DNA from: Chromera velia
Lineage: Eukaryota; Sar; Chromeraceae
Direction: 5' to 3'
Length of the DNA stretch: 25,563 bases
NCBI GenBank assembly: GCA_018398765.1
Contig: JAHBMJ010001763.1
Coordinates: 1 to 25,563, forward strand
This document shows, piece after piece, positions 10,206 through 21,000 of this stretch; the stretch's first letter is position 1, and each line of letters starts with the position of its first letter. Both the position numbers and the translations under genes were made by a program. A model generated the notes under the pieces. The model saw only the letters and a list, made by a program, of their open reading frames with translations, was not told the origin of the DNA and ran no database searches.

Positions 10206-12424
10206 TTGCCAAGTAGAATACTTTCACAATTAATCATGAGAAGTTTTGACAAGAATCAACAGACCAGAAAGTCATAACCAACTCATCAGAATTCTAAATC
10301 TTCTTTCATGAACCTTCCAACCAACTTTTGAGAGAATATCTTACCCTAAAATATTCTACTTAGAACATCTTTCCTTGTATCAGGTGAACATATACTAAAG
10401 AGGAGACTTTAACAGTCCTTTCTCCCTTCTGCTAACATAGTTACGTCCTGTAGTATCTATAGATACTCTTAGAGAGCCTTAAGCTAAAACATTCCATCAA
10501 AAACACTTCCTAGAGTACAAAACCTTCCAGGCGGCATACTTCCTACTTCCAGGGATCTGAGGACCACTAAAGGGGCCAGAAACCCAGCGAAGCCCTGTCC
10601 AAACATCGAGACCAACGAGATCTGCTACGGTCTCATAAAGACCAAAGGCTAGGGTCTGACATCTTATGAGGGTACCCTAGGTTTAAAGTTAGGTTTTTCA
10701 ATAAAAACTTAAGTTTTTAATGTTTTAAAAGAGATTTTTGGAGCTCAATTTGCTAAAAAAGCTTAAAAAACGCTAAAATAGGGTCAAGTAGCTAATGTTA
10801 GGGTAGGTTAGGGTAGGTTTAGATGCGTTTAAAACCCATTTGCTACGTCAGGTTTAGAATTGGTTTGGAAACCATGGTTGCACCAGACTTAAACCTTCTA
10901 AACCTCTTCAAACCCGTCCAAACCTGGTCAAACTTCTGAAATCTGTATGTGAATGATCTGTTAAAAGCATATCTTATACGTTTTTGCTGGCACAACCACG
11001 TGTGTAATACTCTGTGCATGAGCGTTTAAGGAAGGAGATACAGCCTCGCTCGCATCAGCATTCACAGCAGCCGCTGCATTCTCCTTGTCCTGCCCCCCCC
11101 CCTTTTCCCCTCTCTTCTTTCCTGGAATGATCTTTGTTTGCTTGATCGTCTCTCGATCGATCCGTGGAAACCACATACATGATTGAGAAATTTGGAAACC
11201 CACTGCACTAAACATTGATGGCGGCTTACGAATTGAAGATAGAGAATTGTAGCAAGTTGACCGGGTGTTTGAAAAGGAAATTGCACCTCTAGATAAGTCT
11301 GTTGAAGTATGAAAGAATGAAAGCAGCTTTTGTGTTCTTAACTTTATGTTACAAACGTTGAATGATCGGTTTGTCTGATGTTTCCTAGTAAAATGCCAGG
11401 TTATGTTTGCTTTGCATCTTCTCTGTGTTTATGTAAAAGCCATTTGGAACCAGGTTTAGACAGGTTTGGTCAGGTTGGGGGATTAGGTTTGCAAACCGAC
11501 GTCATGAGCGTTTGCGAACCTTAGAGGGCGAATTCACTTTCTTATATATAAAAGGTCATGAGATTTAGTTTGAAAAGTTGTATTATCGTAGAAATAAGGT
11601 CAGTTTATCCTAAAAACCTTAAAAAACCATTTTTTAGAGTTATAGCTAATCAGAGTGACATATACCCCTAGGGTTTATAATTAAATTATATTTATTTTTT
11701 TTTTTGTGTCATACCCTAGACTAAAGGCTAAGTATCATTTTTTCTCTGCCAATTCTCTGCTATACATCTCTATGTTCCCTACATCCTCTTTGTTCTCTTT
11801 TTAACATCTTAGTCAGCTTATATAAACCCAAATAAATATATATTTATACATATAAATTTATCTAGTTTTTTTTTTTGTTAAATAAACTAGGAGTAGGTCA
11901 GAACATTGTTTAATAAATTTTAATAAGTTGTTCAGATTTTACTAAAATCTACATACAATATTTTTAAAGGTTTATTTCTTGCTAGATTTTTTATAATTTT
12001 GAAAAATGTAGAAGCGGACGGTGAAACTAAAAGTGTTTATACTTCTAATATAGCTCTATAAATGGAGTAGAGATAAGAGAGAGATGGGTATGTAAGATAA
12101 TCAGATATGGCTCATAAGAAAGGTGATCGACTCTTTTAGGGATCATAAAGATCATTTGATAGTCGGGCAACTGTTTCTTTCTCTATGCGGTGGAAGAAAC
12201 CGAAATAGAAAAAATTGTAGTCATACTTCACAGCGATGACAGCCACGTGGGGCGGTCGAACATAAGCTTTGTACATTTCTTTGACAGTCGATGACAGGAA
12301 TTTGTATGTAGTTTCTGCATCATGGAAAACTGTGCCCTTTTTTGAGACCAGATGGGCAGCCCGGATGTCACTCCGTAATTGTTTTTCAATTTTGTTTCTG
12401 CCCCTAACAGCTCTCTGACGAAGT
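10206..12424. other. AT-rich non-coding region
   Basis: No gene could be supported. The stretch holds short GGTTTAGG/GGTTAGGGTAGG-like words near 10790-10830 and AAACCT-rich DNA near 10880-10935. A partly complementary GGTTTG-rich patch lies near 11450-11515. A C run lies at about 11092-11102, and several T runs lie between 11690 and 11880. The minus-strand ORF at 10961-11215 has no recognisable domain. Confidence 0.4.
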
Positions 12425-12700
12425 CTAGATCATGCCCGGACAGTGCGGGACTCTCCGAGATATGGGACTATGTATGTAGGAGGCTTCTTCTGTCAGAATA
12501 CTCCTTTCCTCTTCGGCGTCCAACGGAGAGTCCCCGTCCGCTGGTCTCAGCACCGGTACGCAGACGATCCTCTCTTTCCTCTTCCCACAAAAGCTTATCT
12601 GAGCATTAGTATGATGATAAATAAAGGTATGCATACGCGATAAACGGGAATCCTTGCCCATGTCCGTTTCCTCTAGTTCATCCAGCACATCGAATGAAAG
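12425..12700 (-). other. Orphan open reading frame, coding status doubtful
   Basis: An open frame of about 87-95 codons ends at a stop at 12425. It has a mixed-composition translation (contains DELEETDMGKDSRLSRM and EEERSILTEEASYI), unlike the repeat-driven ORFs nearby. There is no in-frame ATG at its beginning; the first possible start is GTG at 12688, shortly after an in-frame stop. It would have to be an exon or a relic. No family is recognised and no partner exon was found. Confidence 0.2.
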
Positions 12701-14041
12701 AAGGAAGGTTCACTCATGCAACAGGGAGTTTGAGAGAGACAACAGTGCAGGTTGGGAGTATGAATGGAGTCAGAAAGACGGTGCATGAATAAAGCGTGAG
12801 GAAGGAGAGTGAATGAATGGAGAGGAATTCTCATGTACAGGGATGAATACATGTTATTGAAGGGGAAGTGCTGAGAGAGCAGATCGTTTTGCAGATAAGC
12901 AAGACGTGTACTTATAAAGGAAGGCGTAGACGCTGTATGCGGAGCTTGAAAGAGTGAGGAGAGGAGTAAGACTTACATGCAAGGGTACCGTTGCAATTGA
13001 TTCGTTTCTATTCACTCAACCGAACAGAATAGTGAGTCAAGGACTCTAGGAAAATTTTTGTCTCACACTTAGTCTCAAACTCATAGATTGGCACCCTGAC
13101 CTTCACAGAGTCCAGTTGGTTATACGAGCAGATACAAGCGGCGTCCAATCTTGGCAGGGCCAGGATCTGTGCGTCTGGGAAGTTGGTGGTGGGAAAAATG
13201 GAGGATCTTTGGAGCAGAAGAGTCGGGCCTGAAGAGCTATAGCGGTGTCCCTAAACAGTAGAGCAGAAACATACAAGGAAGGGGACCTTTTTAAGGGTTG
13301 TTGCCACGATTATCATCGACATAGAGGCCCTCGTCCTTTTTAAACATCGCTTCAATAATTAAATGGAAGCTGCGGATATGCCGAAGATGAAGCGTGCGTG
13401 GTTGGAGAGGCAGATGCATGTACACAGAAATGGCATACATGCTGCTGCAGCTGCTCTTCTTCCCTCATTGAACAGCCTCCACATCAACACCAGGCTCTTA
13501 TTATTATTATTCTACTGGTCTTAATCGATTCACAGTTGCTATTCTTGAAGCTCGCAGGATGCGGAAGGGCCTTCACCGGCCTTCGCTGTAATTTTGAATG
13601 CATGACTTTTATATAGGGAAAAAAGGAGAACACTGCCGCCCGGATGAATATCTATAAAAGAGGAAAGAGAAACCCCATAAACATCATCAATAGCTATAAA
13701 AAGTGTGAAGAATTGTCTGTTTAACCACGGTAATAGTAACTGCTGCTCAGCAGTTTTTCTTGGTTGTTGTGACCTCCGCGATGTCCAATGAAGTGTTGTT
13801 GGAGACGTGCGTGCATATGGGCCTCGGAATTATATATATTTGGAAAAAAAAAACTAGACTGTCCAGTCGCCTGGTTCGGCTGACACGGTGCTCATTTGTA
13901 ATTCGTGGAAAAGCAGAGGGTCACCAAGGCTTCTGCTTCGTGACAACACAGTTCATTTGACTGACATTATATAGATTTCTTTCAGTTTTGTGACAGTCCG
14001 ACAGAAAATAAAAAGAAAAAACCTGACCGCGGGCGCTGCAT
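12701..14041. other. Non-coding region, no gene seen
   Basis: Mixed composition with short simple repeats, for example an (ATT)n run near 13500. The short ORFs at 13398-13616 and 13760-13960 show no domain and no splice partner. Confidence 0.4.
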
Positions 14042-14042
14042 G

Positions 14043-14070
<28 letters not shown>
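14042..14070. repeat. (AT)n microsatellite
   Basis: An uninterrupted AT dinucleotide run of about 28 bp. Two TGCATGCA palindromes lie just downstream at 14126-14133 and 14156-14163. Confidence 0.9.
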
Positions 14071-14073
<3 letters not shown>

Positions 14074-14672
14074 GTCGCTGTCTGTATGACGCGTGTTTTT
14101 TGTGGCTGCATGACTCTTATATAATTGCATGCATGGTCGGTGCATGTTGCAAGAATGCATGCAACATACATACGCGCGTAGAATGCAACACTTGACGAAG
14201 TGTTGCGGCGCGGTGGTTAAACTCATGAAACGACATGTGCAACTGTGCAACACTGCAGCAACAGTGAAGGATCAGACATCAGACATACGTTTGAATTAAT
14301 TGAGTTTGCGAAACCCGAATCGACCGATGATGGATTGAAGCGGAACAAATCACATTATATTTCAATATTCATATAATATTAAGATCAATGCGTGTCGACG
14401 AAATGTTCTTCTGGTATATATATACTGGGCCAGGCCCTGCAGTGCAGCCTTCGATCAGCAAGCACCGTTCAATCGGTTTTCGAATTCTGTCAAAGCGAAT
14501 CCGTCTACACATATTAATACGTGCTGCTGGTCACGGTCACAGAAGTCTTTTTCGGCCACTCAGCCTGTCAGCACAGCACAGGGCAGAGTTTCTTTGCAGG
14601 CGAAACCCTTCCGCCCTCCAGAGTTGAGTGTCTAAATCGCTGGGAGTGAGGAAAGCATCCAGAGGAACCAAT
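14071..14672. other. Upstream flank of the coiled-coil gene
   Basis: No exon could be identified. The stretch probably includes the promoter and 5' untranslated region of the downstream plus-strand gene. No core promoter element can be named with confidence. Confidence 0.35.
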
Positions 14673-16274
14673 ATGCCAGGACTCAAGTTTGGGTACGCCG
14701 GCTGAAAGCTCGGTCCTGAATGCCGGGTCATGGAACCAATGCCGATGATCTGATGAACTGCAAGCTCGGATCTTTTCCTGCAGAGGTGACTCTGGCTTCA
14801 ATCCTTTTGGCGGCTCCTTGTTCAAGAAAGGCGGAAATTCCGACCGTGAGTTCCCACTTCGAGACCCGATGCTGGGGCACAAACCATCAAGAAGGAAAGC
14901 CGCGATCTAGTGCCCTACCCGCGATCTCATCAAGAAGGAAATTCTCCATTCACTACCCGCAGATTCTGCTGACTCGACGGAAAACAACTCCAGCTGCGCC
15001 CATGCTAATATGACCATGAAGTTTGGGGCGGGTTCTGGTGGAGGAGCTAGATCTCTTCCAGAAGCGCTCCTCAGGGCCAATTTTCTTTGATACCAAAGGC
15101 GACGCGTCTGTTGAAAAAGATCAGCAAACGGACAGCCTGTTTCCGATGAATCACCAGCAGCTCTTCCAGAAGGACGCACCGGCCGTTCCGTTTGCTGCAG
15201 AGCCCCCATTTAAGCAGAGCACTTCCTCAGACACGCAAGGCATTCCCATCACACCTCTCGACAGCAAAACAAACGCTGCTGGGAGCTGTTCTGACATCTT
15301 GATGCATTATGCCAACGGATCTGTCTTGAGCACTGATGACGAACCTGAAAAGCGCATTGAAGGGTCAAAAGAAGCAGCCCCCGATATTCAGCCCTCCCTT
15401 GTTCCCGAACAGCAGAGCTTTGATCCCACTGCAATGCCCGCAGTCATGGTCGAGGCCGGTCAGCAGCTGCTTTCGAAGTGTCCCTCGCTTCTTGTTCCTC
15501 GCTTTTCTTTGTGGGCATTCCCGTTTGTGCGCCGATGCATGGAAGCTTTTCTTTAAGTGCCCTCAGCAGGTGGAGAAGGAGGGGAGATCAGCGTCGTTTC
15601 TGCCGATGCTCCTCTTCCGACGCCCAGATCAGTTGACAGGTGGGGAACGTGAAAGAGCCATCTTTTGCTGTTTGTACAGGTTGATACGTTGATTCGTCGC
15701 TCACCCTGCTTGGCCAAATTGCAGTGCGGTCTCCTTCGCGAAGGCACTTCACTCTGCGTCCCACCAGGTTCAAGAGGTATGGAGCCCCGGCTCCAGGGTG
15801 GCGTTTCACTGTAGTGAAGCATGAAGCAAAATTTCGTTGACCACATGACAGGTGAGAGAAGCCAGACCTCAAGGCATTGCTCGAGCCGTTGAGAAGAAGT
15901 GCACCGACGGGTTCGAGCTCATTCAGAAGCAGCGAAACAAGTCAGTCTGGAGGTGCTTGAGCGGCCCACTGACAACTTCCATAAAAGAAAACAACTTTTT
16001 GTGCCACATTGCTTCCAGAACCGAGGACATGCGAGACTTTGTGAAGCATCTGAACGAAAAACTCCAGCATCTGAACGACCAGATTTCCTCCCGGCTTGTG
16101 GAGGCTGTCCAGCTGAAGACGGACTTTTTGCTTCTCCGAGACCTCGAGCTCGAGGACTGTCTGTTGTCGATTGCAGACGAGTTCCAGCAGCATATGGAGG
16201 GAGATGCCGAGAGTGCGTTTGAGCAGGTGGAGGACATCATGGCGGGCATGCAGGAGCCTGTTGTGGTCCTGTGA
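14673..16274 (+). CDS. Hypothetical protein: Gly/Phe-rich N-terminus, helical C-terminus
   Basis: Eight exons are proposed: 14673-14692, 14784-14845, 14963-15037, 15201-15458, 15570-15639, 15725-15776, 15852-15940 and 16019-16274. They give a continuous frame of about 293 aa, and all introns are GT-AG and short (75-163 nt). The N-terminus is rich in Gly and Phe (LKFGG, NPFGG and MKFGAG near residues 4, 13 and 46). Residues 55-160 are polar and probably disordered. From about 163 to 285 the chain is charged and helical, with heptad-like leucines (for example DFVKHLNEKLQHLNDQI), suggesting a coiled coil. This layout recalls FG nucleoporins of the Nup62/Nup54/Nup58 group, but the FG motifs are few, so no name is given. 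The first exon is only 20 nt and rests on phase agreement. The exon 3 donor could be 15032 instead of 15038, and part of 15062-15200 could be coding in an alternative form. Exons 4 to 8 are the best supported. Confidence 0.65.
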
Positions 16275-17434
16275 AACGGCTGCCGGACGATTCTTGTGTG
16301 AGTCCTTTTCAGGGTGTTTCCACTCTCCAATTCTTCGCCTCCATTTCAATTCTTTGCCTCCAATTTCAAACTGCAGGGGCACTTCCAAGTTCGAATTATG
16401 CCTTGTACAGTTGGGAGCTAAGCTTCATGACGTTCTCGCTGACAAGTGATTTTCGATCTGCCATGCAGTGTGCTTTGGCGAACTCTTTTCATGTGTTGGG
16501 GATGCCATCCCAGGATGGGAGGGGCTAAATCGCAAGAATGATTCCCAATTTGAATCTCGCCACTGCCATGTAGTGCCCACCGTATTTTGTTTAGATCTAT
16601 TCTGTTTAGATAAAATCGCAAGCAGAATTTTGAACTATAGAATCCAAACAAGTTGAAGCAACTCAGTTTATCATTTTATGTTTTGAATCGTACAGTCAGA
16701 ATACTAGTAGTAAGGCAAGAAGTTCAAGTTGAAATGTTAGTTTTAATACTTTTTTATGTTAATTAGTTTCTAGATTAGTTTTTGTTTAATCATATTTGAT
16801 ACAATTAGGAATGACAGCTAAATTTGATTATAAAAGTAGTAACTTAGTAGTCAATGACTGCATTCATCACAGTTTGATTTCTATGATTTTTTCTACCAAA
16901 ACATTAAAACACAAATCAAGCCTTTGAAGTCACAAATACATTCTGCTAGTGGCAACAGAAGATGGACATAACGCGAAGGTCTAGTCTGGAACATATCAAT
17001 GAATCAATCAATTCTATAACTGTTCGATACATGGTACATAACTAAGTGACTGACGACTCTGCATGAAATCTAGCATGAAATACATCTTTGTAATTCTAGT
17101 TATAATTCATTCAAGTTTAAACCGCTTTAGTTTACTCAGGCTTAACTTTTTGAAGTTAATCACTAATCACTAATTCAATAAATCAATAATAATTTGAAAC
17201 TAGATTTGAAACCGTTGTTTCATGATATTGTCTACACATTTAGTTCTTATTATATTTTATTAGCGCTATAGCTTCCCTAGTAGCTTCCATCATCATTATC
17301 ATTGCTAAGAAAAAATTAAGGACTGTGTTAGAGATTATGATAATCCCCCCCCCCCGGTCAAATGAAGTAAATGACTTTTTGCTTCTAATTTTTTGTCTAA
17401 AAGAGAAAAAAATGAATACTGCAAGTAACATGCA
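16275..17434. other. AT-rich intergenic region between convergent genes
   Basis: This holds the 3' flanks of the plus-strand coiled-coil gene and the minus-strand nuclease-helicase gene, which converge here. It is strongly AT-rich after about 16600, and a C run lies at about 17346-17356. No coding exon or RNA gene was recognised. Confidence 0.5.
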
Positions 17435-17976
17435 TTAAATGGCAGCCAGTTCGTCTGGATACAAAGAGACGAGGCGCACTGAGGCGACGATGCCGTTTTG
17501 TGTGTGCACGGTCGTCTCTCCCAGATCTGCAGGTCGCATCCCTGAAGCCTCTCTGACTTCTCTGCAGCTCCCTGAATCCTTCGCTGCCGCCGCATCCCAG
17601 AGGAGCCTCAGTTGACGCCATTGAAGCATCTCCTCCCACTCAGCCCCACTCTCCGGCATCATCTGCAGAATGCTTTGGGCACACACGACGATCAACCGTC
17701 TCTTCGCCCGACTGAAGGCCACGTTGGTCCGGTTGAGGTTCTTGTAGAACTCACCTGCCTTGTTACGGGCCTTTTCGACGTCGCTGACGGTCATGCAGAA
17801 GATCACCGAATCGGCCTCTCCCCCCTGCGGAATTCGTGGAGGGACAGACAGATGGCAGGTGGCGATCGTCAAGAGACGGGCTGTACTGAGATAAGTTGCT
17901 TTTTTTCAGTTGAAAAAGGGCAACCCACACATGAGGGCTGCACTAAAAACAACTTTGAGCAAACCATCACGAACAG

Positions 17977-18027
<51 letters not shown>

Positions 18028-21000
18028 GAGAAAGAGAGAGAGAAGCACAGACGTTGCAAGAGACACAGGATGTGGAGACCTCCAATCTGCAGTGATTGTC
18101 AAATCATCCAGAGAGCGGAACGTTGCAAAAGAGAAGACAACTCGACAGGCGTACCTGCATGCGCTCCACGGTGTCCACTGAGATGACCGACTTCCGGTCA
18201 ATCACTTGACCTTGTTCTCTCTCATCTCTTACTTCCCACCCTTGTCCACCATTTCCCACATCATTCCTCTGACCCGTCTCGAATTCCCTTCCCTCACCCC
18301 CCTCCCCTCCAGAACCTTCAACCCAGTCTAATGCCATCTCAAGCGCACGCTTCTGTCTTCTGTGAGGAGTGATCACAGCCACAGTCTCCCTCTCTGCCCC
18401 TTGCTCTTCCTCTTTCTCCTCAGAATTCGACAGAGAACCGACAGCAGGTCCACAAATCCCTCCTGACACACCGGCAGCGTTCACATCCCCGCGCCCCTCT
18501 GTCGAACACCCCACCCCCTCATCCCATCCCCCTGCCTCCCCCATGTGCTTCTGCTTACAGTGCTTCTGCATGCAGAGACCCGCAGGGAGACCTGAGGCAG
18601 TCACAAGTCTCTTGAAAATTTCCGTCTCCACCTCATTCTCCTTATGGGCGCCCTCACCGGAATGGACTAGGAGGGAGAGGACCCCGACCCCCTCTCCCTC
18701 TTCCCCCTGACCCCATGCGAGACTGAACAAATCTCTCAAACCCCCACCCACCGACGGAGACACGCGAGCCTTTTCACTGCGCCCCTGACCCGGACCCCCC
18801 TGCAGAGAAATGCCATCCAGCTGATAGGCCGGAGAGACCAGCCAACGAAGAACTCGAGGGAGCCGCAGCGTCACTGACAGAGCCACGTGACGTGCTGCAA
18901 GGACCCCCCCTTCTGGCTGATCATGCTCACCGCTCTGGAGGCTCAGAGACTCCCTCACGTACTCATACGCACTCAGGAAAGCTCTGTGGTGTGTGAGAGA
19001 GGGGCGAATTTCGGTCTCCAATCCCTCCGGAGTGATGTTCCTGAGCTGTCTGTGGTCCCCTCCCAAGAAGATCTTCATGTTGGTTTTGGACTGCAGGTCT
19101 TGTGATATCATCTCTTTGAGTACTGCGCTTGAGGCCCCACCCCCTTTCTGAGCTGCCCTCTGAGGCAGAGACCAGAGAGCCAGGAGGTGGCTGAAAGGGG
19201 CCATGGAGGCTTCATCAAGGAAGAGGGCCTCCGCGTCTCTCAGCCTGTCCCTCACGGCCGCTGAAGAGCTCCAGGTCGTCTCCTTGAGGAGGGCAGTCAC
19301 GGTGCCGCACACAAGGAGGACGGAGGCACTTCTGCAAAAACAATCAGAGAAACAATACATGAATGTGTGTTCACCGCACACAAGTGTTGTTCTTGCCAGG
19401 TGAGAGCCAAAAAACCCAATCAAGACCGCACTGGCGTCATGCGAACAGCAGGAGAGTACTTGTCCATGTGACTGGACGAAAACAACAATCCCTCGAATTC
19501 CCTCCAGGGACCGAATCTAGAAAGAAAGACAGTTTGTCAAATCGAACCGTAGACGGATGGACGAATGGAAGGGTAGGGATTTCAAAACAAATTTGAGACA
19601 GAAATGCGTCTTCTGCACCAGGCGTGAGAAAAGAGTGTTCTAAACACTGGTACAAACGCTCTTGACAATGAGATGATCGTATATATTTGCAAACACACGA
19701 TACAACGCGACTGACGAAGGTGCTTTGCCGACGACATCAAAAATTTTCACCCCCTCGATTGCCCCCCCCTCCCCCCCCTTTCCCTCCCGAGCCCCAACTC
19801 GGACGATTGCCATCTCCAGAGGGCCAGACCTCCCAATACCCCCGTTCTTTCCTTGCTTTCCTCTGTTATCCGACACTCTTCCATCGCCCCCCTTCGCCTC
19901 AGAAGCGACGGAGAACCACTCACACGACTCAACGGCTCTCTTGACCACTCGCGCCATCAGAACATCTACTGCTGCGTGTGTGGGCCCGGAGAGCAGCACA
20001 GTACAGGGCTTCTCTTTCCCTTTTCTCTCAAGAAGGTACTCCAACAGACTGACTGCCATGGTCTCTGTCTTTCCTGTTCCTGGAGGGCCATGAAGCAGCA
20101 GCAGCTCTGTGCGGGGGTCTGCAAAAGCCTCCACTGCCCTCCGTTGGTCGGGAAGGAGACGCAACAGGTGGGCGCGCTTTGCTTTCGGCTGGCTCGAAGG
20201 CCCACCCGAAGCAGCGGAGGAGAAGTGAGCAGGTGCTTCTGCAGACTTTACCCCAGGGTTGAGAGACGGAGAGGGGGTTGAAAAAAGGGCAGACGACTGC
20301 AGCCTCCCACCTTCTTCTCTTCCTGGGCCGACTTCCAAGGACCCCCCATTTTCTCTTCTGCCGTTTGACAACACCCTCTCCCCATTCATTGATCCATTTG
20401 CCAACTCTCTTTCTCGTGACTCTCTGTGCAATGGTTTAAGGCAGCCTAGAAAACCTCCTTTGTGTCCAGTCGCTCCTTCTGTCTCTCCCTCCTTGTCGAT
20501 CAAGGCACTCACCTCCTTCAATCGTGTCACCACCTGCCGCGCCACCCACCCGCTCACATTGGGGCTTGGACACACAACAAGCCGAGCGCCACCTGTCCCC
20601 GATCGGAACACTTTCGACACCGTCAACCCCTCCGGATTTCCCACCATCCCTGCATTCTCCCCCCCGGACAAATCAGGTCGGACCATGAAGTCATGACCTA
20701 GGAACACCACAACTTTTCCTCTTTGTTCACTGAAACCGAACTGCACCACTGTCGCATTTACACTTCCTTTTAAGAGAGCGTCACGGGAGAGAGGGGCAGA
20801 CAGATCAAAGGGGGCTGGCACAAGTCTGACTGACGATGCGTTCTCAATGCCAAAGAAACTCTGTACTCGCTCCTTCGGCCATCTCACCGAAGATCTGAAT
20901 GCCACAGAAGGCAAAATAACTCCTGCTTCAGCCTCACTCCATGCATACTCTTTCCCCCCTTTTCTGGGCCTAGAGACATCTTTCAAATCTTCAATCACCA

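Noticed and set aside
10790-10830. Telomere-like GGTTAGGG/GGTTTAG words
   Set aside because: Only a few degenerate units with no regular array, embedded in AT-rich DNA; not a telomere or a clear interstitial telomeric block.
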